DNA of 64,000 nt from Streptomyces sp. NBC_00554 (GCF_041431135.1 NZ_CP107799.1:2604001-2668000); one strand, 5' to 3'. Counted from the first letter of the stretch, positions 24,966-33,528 are shown. Notes: generated by a model not told the origin, from the letters alone. Numbers and translations are program-made.

Positions 24966-27500
24966 TTACTCCTTGGCCGTGGCCACAGTGACGGGGCGGG
25001 GCGCGAGCGCCACTCGGCCGGGCAACGCGGTGGCGACGAGGGCAAGCAGCCCGGCGACGGCGACAACCACGGCGTACACCAGAGGGGTGACCGCCGGAGC
25101 CGCGCCACCCGTCATGCCGATGCTGAAGGCGGTCAGGACGGCGAGCGCGATTCCGCTGCCGAGGGCGGTGGCGAGCAGCAGGACCGAGAGGGTCTCCGTG
25201 CGCAGCATTCGCAGCACCTGACGGCGGGTCGCTCCGGCGAGGCGGAGCATCGCGAACTCGCGGACACGCTCGGAGACGGACATCGCGAGCGTGTTGACGA
25301 CGGCGATGGCGGTGAAGGCCAGAACCAGGCCCATGGCGAGGTAGTTGACCTCGGCGTTCGCCTGCTGCCGCTCGGCCTGGATCGAGTCGGCGGCGGCCGG
25401 CGCAAGAACTTCGACACCCGGGAACTCACGCAGCGTAGTCGCGAGTTGTGTCTGTGTACGGGCGGTGCTGACGAGGACGGAGGTGGCGAGCGGGTTGTCC
25501 ACGTGGCGGGCGATCAGGTCATGGGCGAGGGTGAGGTCTCCGAAGCCGAGGCCCTTGGCGTAGACGGCGGCGACGGTGAGCGTGGCCGGCGTGCCGTCGC
25601 CGAGGGTGAGTTTCAGGGTGCTTCCCGGCTTCAAGTGGAGCTGGTCGGCCGCGAGTTCACTGACGGCGACGGTGTTGCTCTTCAGGTGGTTCAGGGAGCC
25701 CGCGGTGACGTCCGGGTCCCAGGTGCGGGCGAGGCCACCGGGTGTGACGCCTTGGGCCGCGTACTTGTCGAGGCCCACGCGGACGGTCGTGCGGACCACT
25801 TCGGTGACGATGTCGTCGTGTGTACGCAGCTGCCGTGCGGCTTCGGCCGGGACTCCGGGCCCCTGGGCGGCCAGCACCCAATCGGCGCGGATTCCTTCGC
25901 GGGCCTGAGCGCGGGCGGCGTCGCCCAGGGTCGGCTGGACGAAGAGAACCGTGCAGGTCATACCGATGAGGAGGGTGAGCGGAGTGACGACGGAGGCCAT
26001 GCGGGCGGCGTTGCCGCGGAGGTTGGCGCGCGCGAGCCTGCCGCCCGGACCGCTCAGCCGCAGCGGGCCCGCAAGGATGGCCGCGGCTGCCCGGACCAGG
26101 AGCGGTCCCAGCAGCGCGACTGCGGTGGCGAGGACCACAACGGCCAGGAAGGTCACGGGCGTTGAGGCAGGCTCGGTGCGCAGGAAGCTGAGGACGACGA
26201 TGAGGACGGTGCCCCCGGCCAGCAGCGCGAGACCGGCGAGGATACGACCCCACGCGGGGCGGGTGCGCTCGGTCCGGGCTTCGGCGAGCGCTTCGGCCGG
26301 ACGGATCCGGGTGATACGGCGTGACGAGATACGAGCGGCGGCCCAGGCCCCCAGAAGCGTCGCGATGATCGCGGCGAAGAACGGGAAGACGCTGACGGTG
26401 TGCTGAAGGGTGGCGGGGACGGCGCCCATGGCCACGAACCTGCTGTGCAGCCAGCTCCCCAACGGCAGCCCGGCAAGTGCGCCTGCCGTACCTGCGGCGG
26501 CCCCGACGATCAGGGCCTCACGGCCGAGGAGTGTGCGGATCTGACCCTGTGTGGCGGCGATGGCGCGCAGCAGGGCGAGTTCACGGTGACGCTGCTGCAC
26601 GGAGAGCGCGAAGGTGCCGACGACCACCAGTACGGCCACGAGCAGCGAGGTGCCACCCATCGCGCCGCCCATGCTGATCAGCCTCGTGCGGGCTGCGGCC
26701 GCGTCCAGGAACTCGACCGGACCACGCTCGTCACCCGCGCTGACCTGCGCGGTCGTGCCGTTCAACGCCTTGGTGACGGCCTGTTCAAGGGTGGCCGTGT
26801 CGGTGCCCTTGGCAGGCAGCACGCCGAAGGCGGTCACCTGGCCGGGGTGAGCGGCGAGGCGACGGGCTTCGGCGGTGGAGAAGAAGAGGGAGGTCTGGTG
26901 GCGTACGGCCTTGGTGGGCGCGGCGATTCCGGTGACACGGTAGGAGCGCGGGGACTGCGTGGACTGGACCGTGAGCCGGTCGCCGGGCTTGAGGTGGGCG
27001 CGCTCGGCGAGGTAGCGGTCGACGACGAGGTCGCCGTCGGCCTGGGGTGCGGTGCCGGTGGTCAGCGTGTACGGGGTCAGCGCGGCGGAGTCCCAGGCGT
27101 GACCGTAGGCGGGCCGGCTCTTCTCGACCGTCCCGGTGGGTGTCAACGGCTGGGCGAGGAAGGTCAGTTCGGGGACGACTCGGTCCACGCCCGCGACCCC
27201 GCTGAGCCGTGCGGCGAGGTCGTCCGGGAGCCAGGCCCGTTCGGCGATCGGCTTGGCCTTGTGTTTGACCTTGGTCTTGCCCTTCTTCTGCTTGACGGTG
27301 GTCTGGTGGACGTTCTGGTCGGCGGAGACCACTACGGGGGCGGCGGCATAGCGTTCGGTGCCGATCGTGCCGCGCAGACCCGTTTCAAGGAGGGTGCCGC
27401 AGGCGGTGATGAGGGCGGCCGCGCACATCAGGGCGAGGAAGGCGCCGAGGAAGCCGCCTTTGCGGGCTCGGACGGTCTTGAGTGCGTAGCGCAGCATCAT
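24966..27500 (-). CDS. FtsX/MacB-type ABC permease (no ATPase partner nearby)
   Basis: An 844-residue membrane protein with two FtsX-like permease domains. TM1 is at about residues 17-37 and a large external domain follows. Further helices cluster at about 280-410 and 455-520, and the second FtsX domain lies at about 720-835. A Lys-rich stretch (KQKKGKTKVKHKAKP) sits near residue 75. Such permeases usually pair with a MacB/LolD-like ATPase to move lipids, peptides or drugs or to act in signalling. No ATPase gene flanks it. It overlaps the ArsR-type regulator gene by 4 nt (ATGA), so the two are coexpressed. Confidence 0.85.
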   Translation of the reverse strand: MMLRYALKTVRARKGGFLGAFLALMCAAALITACGTLLETGLRGTIGTERYAAAPVVVSADQNVHQTTVKQKKGKTKVKHKAKPIAERAWLPDDLAARLSGVAGVDRVVPELTFLAQPLTPTGTVEKSRPAYGHAWDSAALTPYTLTTGTAPQADGDLVVDRYLAERAHLKPGDRLTVQSTQSPRSYRVTGIAAPTKAVRHQTSLFFSTAEARRLAAHPGQVTAFGVLPAKGTDTATLEQAVTKALNGTTAQVSAGDERGPVEFLDAAAARTRLISMGGAMGGTSLLVAVLVVVGTFALSVQQRHRELALLRAIAATQGQIRTLLGREALIVGAAAGTAGALAGLPLGSWLHSRFVAMGAVPATLQHTVSVFPFFAAIIATLLGAWAAARISSRRITRIRPAEALAEARTERTRPAWGRILAGLALLAGGTVLIVVLSFLRTEPASTPVTFLAVVVLATAVALLGPLLVRAAAAILAGPLRLSGPGGRLARANLRGNAARMASVVTPLTLLIGMTCTVLFVQPTLGDAARAQAREGIRADWVLAAQGPGVPAEAARQLRTHDDIVTEVVRTTVRVGLDKYAAQGVTPGGLARTWDPDVTAGSLNHLKSNTVAVSELAADQLHLKPGSTLKLTLGDGTPATLTVAAVYAKGLGFGDLTLAHDLIARHVDNPLATSVLVSTARTQTQLATTLREFPGVEVLAPAAADSIQAERQQANAEVNYLAMGLVLAFTAIAVVNTLAMSVSERVREFAMLRLAGATRRQVLRMLRTETLSVLLLATALGSGIALAVLTAFSIGMTGGAAPAVTPLVYAVVVAVAGLLALVATALPGRVALAPRPVTVATAKE

Positions 27501-28186
27501 GAGGGGTCGCTCTCTGTTCTGTTGTGGGGTTCCGGGTGGCTCGCGGGCGCGGCGTCCGGCGCCGGGAAGGCCAGGAAGCGGGTGAGCACGGTGCGGGCGC
27601 CGGGCGGTGTGTCGCCCTCGGGGCGCTTGTAGCGGTTGAGGAGAGCGATGTACTCCTCGAAGAACGCGCGGAGTTCGGGGAGGGTCAGCCGGATGCTGCC
27701 GCGCGAGTACGGGAAGGCATCGGCCCAGGGATCGCCGCCCGCGTCCGTCTGGGACTGCGCCTGCGCCTGCAGCTGCAACTGCTCGAAGAGTTCGAGGTCG
27801 GCGGCGTACGCGTGGTGGTTCAACTCGTCCATGACGAGCCGCATCTCGGGACTCTGACGACTGCGCGGCGGGAAGCGTCGGTCACCGGGGACAGCCCGCC
27901 ACCAGCGCTCCCGGCCATGGCCGGTCGCCTCGGTCTGCTCCTCGACGAAGCCGTACCGGGCGAGTTCACGCAGGTGGTAGCTGGTGGCTCCGGTGTTGAG
28001 TCCGAGCGCCCGCGCCAACGTCGCCGAGGTGGCGGGACCGTGCACGGTGAGGTGCTGGAGCATGCGCTGCCGACGCGGTTGCGCAAGGGCCTTGAGCGTG
28101 GCGAGGTCGGAGAGCTCCGTGGACGTGTGCGGCGCCTTGGCCGTCCGCCCCTCCGGGGAGTCCGTCGCGCCGGGTTCCTGTGCCAT
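27497..28186 (-). CDS. ArsR-type winged-helix transcriptional regulator
   Basis: A 229-residue regulator with an N-terminal ArsR-like HTH (LKALAQPRRQRMLQHL, then SATLARALGLNTGATSYHLREL, residues about 32-78) and a long C-terminal region of unknown function. No metal-binding Cys pair is evident, so metal sensing is unlikely. The start at 28186 has no Shine-Dalgarno-like sequence. A perfect 18-bp palindrome begins 17 bp upstream of it and is the probable operator. The stop overlaps the permease start, so the regulator most likely controls the permease and itself. Confidence 0.85.
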   Translation of the reverse strand: MAQEPGATDSPEGRTAKAPHTSTELSDLATLKALAQPRRQRMLQHLTVHGPATSATLARALGLNTGATSYHLRELARYGFVEEQTEATGHGRERWWRAVPGDRRFPPRSRQSPEMRLVMDELNHHAYAADLELFEQLQLQAQAQSQTDAGGDPWADAFPYSRGSIRLTLPELRAFFEEYIALLNRYKRPEGDTPPGARTVLTRFLAFPAPDAAPASHPEPHNRTESDPS

Positions 28187-28203
28187 GGGTACACAGTTGT
28201 CTG

Positions 28204-28221
28204 TGCACAGGTACCTGTGCA
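28204..28221. promoter_or_regulatory. 18-bp perfect palindrome, probable operator of the ArsR-type gene
   Basis: TGCACAGGTACCTGTGCA is a perfect palindrome 18-35 bp upstream of the regulator start, where a repressor would block the promoter. Related half-sites (TGTGCAC, GTACACAG) lie between it and the start codon. Confidence 0.7.
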
Positions 28222-28295
28222 GTGCGGCGACCCGGCGTCTTCAAGCGGGGGTTAACCCCACCAGCTCGGAACCCGGGGTCCGCCGGTGGCGCGAG

Positions 28296-28344
28296 GCGCC
28301 GGAACTGGACGGAGGCACCCGACGGTCCGGCCCAGTTCCGGCGC
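28296..28344 (-). terminator. probable terminator of recA-recX
   Basis: GCGCCGGAACTGG pairs exactly with CCAGTTCCGGCGC across a 23-nt loop that itself can pair. It lies about 225 bp past the recX stop, just beyond the octamer array. Confidence 0.55.
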
Positions 28345-28349
28345 TACGT

Positions 28350-28453
28350 CGTCACCGGGTCACCGGGTCACCGGGTCACCGGGTCACCGCGTCACCGGGT
28401 CACCGCGTCACCGGGTCACCGCGTCACCGCGTCACCGCGTCACCGCGTCACCG
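28350..28453. repeat. 13-copy 8-bp minisatellite (SGTCACCG)
   Basis: Thirteen uninterrupted octamers, each CGTCACCG or GGTCACCG, run from 28350 to 28453. The first base follows the order C,G,G,G,G,C,G,C,G,C,C,C,C. Apart from that base all units are identical, which points to recent slippage. The array is non-coding, downstream of recX. Confidence 0.95.
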
Positions 28454-28568
28454 GGAAGCGAACCGCCGGGGTAGTCCGAGCCGCCCGGAATTCGGATTAC
28501 TCAGCGGCGATCCGACTCACCCCAGCAACTCCGAGCCCCGCATGGCTCCAGAACCGAACCCCCCAGGG

Positions 28569-29477
28569 TCAGAACCCCTCGTCCCCAAGACCTTCCGTGT
28601 CCTCGCCCTCTTCCTCCAGCGCCCGGCGAACCACTCTCAGGGCCATCCCCTCGGGATAGCCCTTGCGGGCGAGCATGCCCGCTAGGCGCCGCAGCCGCTT
28701 GTCCCGGTCGAGGCCGCGTGTGGCACGCAGCTTGCGGGCGACCAGCTCGCGCGCGGTCGCCTCCTCCTGCTCGGAGTCGAGCTGCCCGACGGCCTCGTCG
28801 ATCAGCGTCGCGTCCACGCCCTTGGTACGCAACTCCTGCACGAGCGCCCGTCTGGCCAGGCCCCGACCGTGATGCCGGGACTCCACCCAGGCGTCCGCGA
28901 AGGCGCTGTCGTTGATCAGGCCGACCTCCTCGTACCGTGACAGCACCTCGTTCGCCACGTCGTCGGGGATCTCGCGCTTGCGCAGCGCGTCCGCGAGCTG
29001 TTTCCGCGTGCGCGGGGTCCCGGTGAGCAGGCGCAGACAGATCGCCCGCGCCCGCTCAGCCGGGTCCCCTGGGGACTCCCCCTTCTCGGCCCTCGACGAG
29101 GAAGGGGCGCCTCCGTCCTGTGGGTCGCCGGACGACTCACCGAAACCGGCACGTCTCCGACGCCCTCGTCCACCGCGCGGCCCGCCGTCACCGCGCCGAC
29201 CGCCGCCCCGGCGCGAGCCACCGCCGGGCGAACCCTCGCCCCAGGGCAGGCCTTCGCCGCCCCGCGAGCCGCTCTCCGGCGACGACCCCCCGCCGTCCGG
29301 GTCACCGCCGTAGAACCCGCCGGCGCCAGACGTCCCAGCGCCGCCGTACGCCCCGTCACCGCCATACGCTCTGTCGCCGTCTCCGGCCGAGCCGCCCCTG
29401 CCCCCGTCGTACCCCTGCCCCTGCCCCTCCGGGGCAGCAGGGTAGGCGTACTCGGCCCAGTCGGTTCGTCGCGTCAT
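28569..29477 (-). CDS. recX: recombination regulator RecX with long Gly/Arg-rich N-terminus
   Basis: RecX binds RecA filaments and restrains recombinase activity. The conserved domain starts near residue 140 (AICLRLLTGTPRTRKQLADAL) and continues with the three-helix repeats to about residue 290. The first 139 residues are Gly-, Ser- and Arg-rich with YGG and RGG-like motifs and are probably disordered; typical RecX proteins lack this part. The ATG at 29477 lies 3 nt after the recA stop, giving a tight recA-recX operon, and the first 15 residues (MTRRTDWAEYAYPAA) look conserved in kind, so I keep this start. Confidence 0.9.
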   Translation of the reverse strand: MTRRTDWAEYAYPAAPEGQGQGYDGGRGGSAGDGDRAYGGDGAYGGAGTSGAGGFYGGDPDGGGSSPESGSRGGEGLPWGEGSPGGGSRRGGGRRGDGGPRGGRGRRRRAGFGESSGDPQDGGAPSSSRAEKGESPGDPAERARAICLRLLTGTPRTRKQLADALRKREIPDDVANEVLSRYEEVGLINDSAFADAWVESRHHGRGLARRALVQELRTKGVDATLIDEAVGQLDSEQEEATARELVARKLRATRGLDRDKRLRRLAGMLARKGYPEGMALRVVRRALEEEGEDTEGLGDEGF

Positions 29478-29480
29478 GGG

Positions 29481-30605
29481 CTAGCTCTTGGCCGCCGCGG
29501 TCTTGGGCTTGGCGGCCTTGGTCGCCGGAGCAGGCACCGTCTTCGCCGCCTCGTCCGAAGCGACCGTGACCGCCGCGTCCGCGCCGGGCTCGGCGGTGGG
29601 CTTCTCCGGCTTCACGCCGACACCCAGCTTCTCCAGGATCTTCTTCTCGATCTCGTTGGCGAGATCGGGGTTGTCCTTGAGGAAGTTGCGCGCGTTCTCC
29701 TTGCCCTGGCCGAGCTGGTCGCCCTCGTACGTGTACCAGGCGCCGGCCTTGCGGACGAAGCCGTTCTCCACGCCCATGTCGATCAGGCCGCCCTCGCGGC
29801 TGATGCCGTGGCCGTAGAGGATGTCGAACTCGGCCTGCTTGAAGGGCGGCGCGACCTTGTTCTTGACGACCTTGACGCGAGTACGGTTGCCGACCGCGTC
29901 CGTGCCGTCCTTGAGGGTCTCGATGCGGCGGATGTCGAGTCGCACCGAGGCGTAGAACTTCAGTGCGCGGCCACCGGTCGTGGTCTCCGGGGAGCCGAAC
30001 ATCACGCCGATCTTCTCGCGGAGCTGGTTGATGAAGATCGCGGTGGTCCCGGACTGGTGGAGCGCGCCTGTGATCTTGCGGAGCGCCTGGCTCATCAGGC
30101 GGGCCTGCAGACCCACGTGCGAGTCACCCATCTCGCCCTCGATCTCCGCGCGCGGCACCAGGGCTGCAACGGAGTCGATGACGATCAGGTCGAGTGCACC
30201 GGAGCGGACCAGCATGTCCACGATCTCGAGAGCCTGCTCGCCGTTGTCCGGCTGCGACAGGATCAGGTTGTCGATGTCGACGCCGAGCTTCTTCGCGTAC
30301 TCGGGGTCGAGGGCGTGCTCGGCGTCCACGAAGGCCACCTGGCCGCCCGCCTTCTGCGCGTTCGCCACCGCGTGCAGAGTCAGCGTTGTCTTACCGGAGG
30401 ACTCCGGTCCGTACACCTCCACCACTCGGCCGCGCGGCAGTCCGCCGACGCCGAGGGCGACGTCGAGGGCGGTCGACCCGGTGGGGATGACCTCGATGGG
30501 CTCATTCGGCCGCTCGCCCAGACGCATCACTGCGCCCTTGCCGAATTGCCGTTCAATCTGTGCGAGTGCGGCGTCCAACGCCTTCTCGCGGTCGGTTCCT
30601 GCCAT
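29481..30605 (-). CDS. recA: recombinase RecA
   Basis: The 374-residue RecA has Walker [10 protein letters not shown] near residue 70, Walker [12 protein letters not shown] near residue 143 and loop L2 [21 protein letters not shown] near residue 200. The C-terminal tail is Ala/Lys/Pro-rich. It drives homologous recombination and LexA cleavage. The ATG at 30605 has GGTGGAA upstream; an open extension further up is promoter DNA. Two damage-response signals precede it: a RecA-NDp-type promoter at 30649-30671 and an SOS box at 30767-30783. recX follows after 3 nt. Confidence 0.98.
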   Translation of the reverse strand: MAGTDREKALDAALAQIERQFGKGAVMRLGERPNEPIEVIPTGSTALDVALGVGGLPRGRVVEVYGPESSGKTTLTLHAVANAQKAGGQVAFVDAEHALDPEYAKKLGVDIDNLILSQPDNGEQALEIVDMLVRSGALDLIVIDSVAALVPRAEIEGEMGDSHVGLQARLMSQALRKITGALHQSGTTAIFINQLREKIGVMFGSPETTTGGRALKFYASVRLDIRRIETLKDGTDAVGNRTRVKVVKNKVAPPFKQAEFDILYGHGISREGGLIDMGVENGFVRKAGAWYTYEGDQLGQGKENARNFLKDNPDLANEIEKKILEKLGVGVKPEKPTAEPGADAAVTVASDEAAKTVPAPATKAAKPKTAAAKS

Positions 30606-30648
30606 GGGTTCCACCCGATTTACTTGAGTCGATCGCTTCACGTCAAAG

Positions 30649-30671
30649 ACGCTAACGCCTGCCACTGACAA
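30649..30671 (-). promoter_or_regulatory. RecA-NDp (PafBC-type) promoter of recA
   Basis: On the minus strand TTGTCAGTG (30671-30663), 8 nt, then TAGCGT (30654-30649). This matches the LexA-independent mycobacterial recA promoter motif TTGTCRGTG-N8-TANNNT, which is activated by PafBC. The predicted start is about 37 nt upstream of the recA ATG. Confidence 0.85.
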
Positions 30672-30694
30672 TGCGCCCCGACGCCCGTCCGACC

Positions 30695-30703
30695 TGTGGA
30701 TAA
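30695..30703 (-). promoter_or_regulatory. single DnaA-box-like nonamer
   Basis: The minus strand reads TTATCCACA, the E. coli consensus DnaA box, about 90 bp upstream of recA and between its two damage elements. Only one copy is present, so it is not an origin. Confidence 0.45.
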
Positions 30704-30766
30704 CTCGGGCACATCTCCGTGAAAACCCTGCCGAAATCCCCGTCGAAAACCCGGCCGGAGATTCCA

Positions 30767-30783
30767 TGAGAATGGATGTTCGA
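30767..30783 (-). promoter_or_regulatory. LexA SOS box upstream of recA
   Basis: The minus strand reads TCGAACATCCATTCTCA, matching the GAAC-N4-(G/A)TTC Cheo-type SOS box known from Streptomyces recA. It lies about 165 bp upstream of the ATG, which suggests a second, LexA-controlled promoter. Confidence 0.85.
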
Positions 30784-30939
30784 TTTTGGTGTCAAGCGCA
30801 CCACGCGGCATCACCAAGAGTTCACCGGCACTCCCACACCGGCTGGATCCCGGGCCTCGCACCTCACCCGGGCATCCGGCGTGCACAGCGGCCCGCTGCT
30901 ACGCGAAGGCCGTCGCGGGAGCCGGATTCCTGGCTGTGC

Positions 30940-32172
30940 TCACCTGGTGAACAAGCGCCGCATGCGCGCGAAGAGGGGGCTCGAGCCCCGTTCCCGGTGA
31001 CCGTGCACCCGCGGGTCGTCCGTGACGTCGTACCGCTTCACATAGGCGCCCAGGAAGGCCTGCAGTGTGGCGACCGCGGGGATGGCGATCAGCGCGCCCA
31101 CCGCACCGAGGAGCGCGGTGCCCGCGACGACCGACCCGAAGGCGACCGCGGGGTGGATGTCGACGGTCTTCGCGGTCAGCTTGGGCTGCAGCACGTAGTT
31201 CTCGAACTGCTGGTAGATCACGACGAAGATCAGCACCCACAGCGCGTACCAGGGGTCGACCGTGAAGGCGATCAGCATCGGCAGGGCGCCCGCGAGATAG
31301 GTACCGATGGTGGGGATGAACTGCGAGACCAGGCCCACCCAGACGGCGAGCACGGGCGCGTAGGGCACGCCCAGGGATTCCAGCAGGATGTAGTGCGCGA
31401 CCCCCGAGATGAGCGCCATCAGACCGCGTGAGTACAGATAGCCGCCGGTCTTGTCCACGGCGATCTCCCACGCACGCAGGACCTCTGCCTGCCGCGCGGG
31501 CGGCAGTACGGAGCACAGCGCGCGGCGCAGCCTCGGCCCGTCCGCGGCGAAGTAGAAGGAGAACAGCGTGATCGTCAGCAGCTGGAAGAGTCCTCCGAGC
31601 ACCTGGGTGGAGACGTCCAGGACACCGGTGGCGCTGTTCTGGACATAGTTGCGCAGCCAGTCGGAGCGGAGCAGGCCCTCCTGGACGTCGACCCGCTTCA
31701 GGTCGGTGTTGAAGTGCGCGTTGATCCAGTTGATGACGGAGTCGAGGTAGTTCGGAAAGTCCTCGACGATCTTGATGATCTGGCCCGCGAGCATGGAGCC
31801 GAGCAGCGTGACGAATCCGGCGGCGAAGATCAACAGGCCGAGGAAGACCAGGAAGGTGGCCAGCCCCCTGCGCATGCCGTACGAGGCCATCCGGCTCACC
31901 GCGGGCTCGATGGCGAGCGCCAGGAAGAACGCGATGAGGATGTTGATCAGCAAGCCGGTGAGCTCGTGGAACGCCCAACTGCCCAACTGGAACACGGCGA
32001 TGAGCGCGAGGGCGAGCACCATGGCGCGCGGCAGCCAGCGCGGCATGCGCCCGCCCTGCGCGGCGGCGTCCCCGGCCGGGGGGCCGGAGGGCGGCGTCGT
32101 GCCGAACGGTGATGCCTGCTGGGCGACCTGAGCGGTCTCGTCTGTCGGGGCCACGGAGCAAGTCTCGCCCAC
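30940..32172 (-). CDS. AI-2E family transporter
   Basis: A 410-residue membrane protein of the AI-2E (TqsA/PerM) family. About eight hydrophobic segments lie between residues 45 and 365, and the family region GLVSQFIPTIGTYLAGALPM is near residue 285. A cytoplasmic N-terminus of about 44 residues is Gln/Pro/Ala-rich and the C-terminus is strongly basic. Members export autoinducer-2 or act as Na+/H+ antiporters; the substrate here is unknown. The GTG at 32172 is the earliest start; another GTG at 32154 is possible and neither has a strong ribosome-binding site. Confidence 0.85.
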   Translation of the reverse strand: MGETCSVAPTDETAQVAQQASPFGTTPPSGPPAGDAAAQGGRMPRWLPRAMVLALALIAVFQLGSWAFHELTGLLINILIAFFLALAIEPAVSRMASYGMRRGLATFLVFLGLLIFAAGFVTLLGSMLAGQIIKIVEDFPNYLDSVINWINAHFNTDLKRVDVQEGLLRSDWLRNYVQNSATGVLDVSTQVLGGLFQLLTITLFSFYFAADGPRLRRALCSVLPPARQAEVLRAWEIAVDKTGGYLYSRGLMALISGVAHYILLESLGVPYAPVLAVWVGLVSQFIPTIGTYLAGALPMLIAFTVDPWYALWVLIFVVIYQQFENYVLQPKLTAKTVDIHPAVAFGSVVAGTALLGAVGALIAIPAVATLQAFLGAYVKRYDVTDDPRVHGHRERGSSPLFARMRRLFTR

Positions 32173-32214
32173 GCCACCGACAATCGGGTGCCCGCCCCGG
32201 ATCTTCGTGCCCCG

Positions 32215-32409
32215 TCAGCGGTTTTCGTACGGAACGTCCGCGGCCGCGCACACCACGCGCCACACGTCCTTGGCCTCCCAGCCGGTGTTGAGCGCCTCGT
32301 GAACGGTCCGCCCGCCCAGCTCCGTCATCACGTGATCGCGCGCGAAGGTGTCGGCGTACTCCGTACCGAAGTGATCCGCCATCCGCTGCCAGAAGACCGT
32401 CAACCGCAT
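32215..32409 (-). CDS. DUF3046 family small protein
   Basis: A 64-residue protein, MRLTVFWQRMADHFG at its start and WEAKDVWRVVCAAADVP near its end, matching the actinobacterial DUF3046 family, which is usually found near recA. GGAG lies a few bases upstream of the ATG at 32409, which settles the start inside a much longer spurious frame. The function is unknown. It ends 42 bp before the AI-2E-type gene starts on the same strand. Confidence 0.85.
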   Translation of the reverse strand: MRLTVFWQRMADHFGTEYADTFARDHVMTELGGRTVHEALNTGWEAKDVWRVVCAAADVPYENR

Positions 32410-32490
32410 GACTCCAGTATCCCGCTCCTGAGGGTGGGCCCGAGCCGGGGACCGCTTGTGGAGACCGCTTTCCGTCCTACGGTCTGACCC

Positions 32491-33444
32491 ATGGCCGAAT
32501 CCGGAGCATCCCCACTCCCCCCGACGCCCCCGGCGCACTCCCCGCTCTCGCGCGCCGAGCACTTCGTCTGGCTCACGGCGCGCGTGCTGGAGCAGCGCCG
32601 CTTCGAGTACCACTTCCTGAACAGCGATGTCGGCGGCGCGGATGCGGTGGAGACCGCGCTGGCCGCCTACCGCAATGACGACGACGGCTACGGTCACGCG
32701 CTGGAACCCGATCTGCGCGGCCCGGTGAGCCAGCCGTTGCACACCGGGCACGCGCTGCGCGTGCTCGACTCGATCGGGCGCTGCGGCGGACAGCGCGTGG
32801 AGCGTATGTGCCGCTATCTGACCTCCGTCTCGACGCCGGACGGCGCACTGCCGGCGATCCATCCCAGCCAGCGCGGCTATCCGACGGCTCCCTTCGTGCC
32901 GGTCGTCGACAACCCGCCGAGCGAACTCCTCGCCACCGGGCCCGTGGTGGGCCTGCTGCACCGCAACGAGGTGTGGCACGCCTGGCTGTTCCGGGCGACC
33001 GACTTCTGCTGGCAGGCGATCGAGTCCCTGGAGAAGTCCCACCCGTACGAGATCGAGGCCGCCGTGGCCTTCCTGGACTCCGCGCCCGACCGCCCGCGCG
33101 CGGAGGCGGCCGCCGACCGACTGGGCCGCCTGGTACGCGAACACCGGCTCGCGGCGCTGGACCCGGAGCGTCTCGACGCGTTCCCCGTGGCGCCCGGCTA
33201 CGCGCCCGGTGAGCACCATTTCCCGCACGACTACGCGAAGACCCCGGGCTCACTCGCGCGCGCGTGGTTCACCGACGAGGAAATGACGCACTCACTCGAC
33301 CACTTGGCGAACGAGCAGGAAGAGGACGGCGGCTGGCCGATCCGCTGGCGTCAGTGGGCGCCGGGCACCGCCCTGGAGTGCCGTCCCATCGTGACGATCG
33401 AGGCGCTGCGCACCCTGAGGGCGTACGGACGGTCCATCAGCTGA
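32491..33444 (+). CDS. hypothetical protein with prenyltransferase/squalene-cyclase-like toroid repeats
   Basis: A 317-residue soluble protein. Segments such as DDDGYGHALEPDLRG near residue 62 and EQEEDGGWPIRWRQWAPG near residue 275 resemble the Gly-Trp repeats of alpha/alpha-toroid proteins (prenyltransferase and squalene-oxidase repeat). I see no DXDD cyclase motif, so terpene cyclisation is not supported. It is divergent from the DUF3046 gene, with about 80 bp between them, and transcribed alone. Function unknown. Confidence 0.6.
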   Translation: MAESGASPLPPTPPAHSPLSRAEHFVWLTARVLEQRRFEYHFLNSDVGGADAVETALAAYRNDDDGYGHALEPDLRGPVSQPLHTGHALRVLDSIGRCGGQRVERMCRYLTSVSTPDGALPAIHPSQRGYPTAPFVPVVDNPPSELLATGPVVGLLHRNEVWHAWLFRATDFCWQAIESLEKSHPYEIEAAVAFLDSAPDRPRAEAAADRLGRLVREHRLAALDPERLDAFPVAPGYAPGEHHFPHDYAKTPGSLARAWFTDEEMTHSLDHLANEQEEDGGWPIRWRQWAPGTALECRPIVTIEALRTLRAYGRSIS

Positions 33445-33528
33445 CCTTGCGGGTGCCGTGACGGACTGCCGCGGATGGCCCCGCCGGCCCACGTGTCCCT
33501 GGGCACCCCTGAGCAACAGCGCCGCACG

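Larger units (their letters stand above)
28187..28568. other. 382-bp non-coding interval: operator, hairpin and minisatellite
   Basis: The interval between recX and the ArsR-type gene, both on the minus strand, contains the palindrome at 28204-28221, a hairpin at 28296-28344 and a 13-copy octamer repeat at 28350-28453. I see no gene in it. Open frames across the octamers merely reflect the repeat. Confidence 0.75.
30606..30939. other. 334-bp recA upstream region
   Basis: Between recA and the AI-2E-type gene, both on the minus strand, this interval carries the two recA control elements listed separately and a DnaA-box-like nonamer at 30695-30703. No gene is evident. Confidence 0.7.

Noticed and set aside
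28350..28453. Possible CRISPR array
   Set aside because: The repeats are 8 bp and contiguous, with no spacers and no cas genes.
30695..30703. Replication origin near recA
   Set aside because: Only one DnaA-box-like sequence is present and none of the genes that flank oriC are here.
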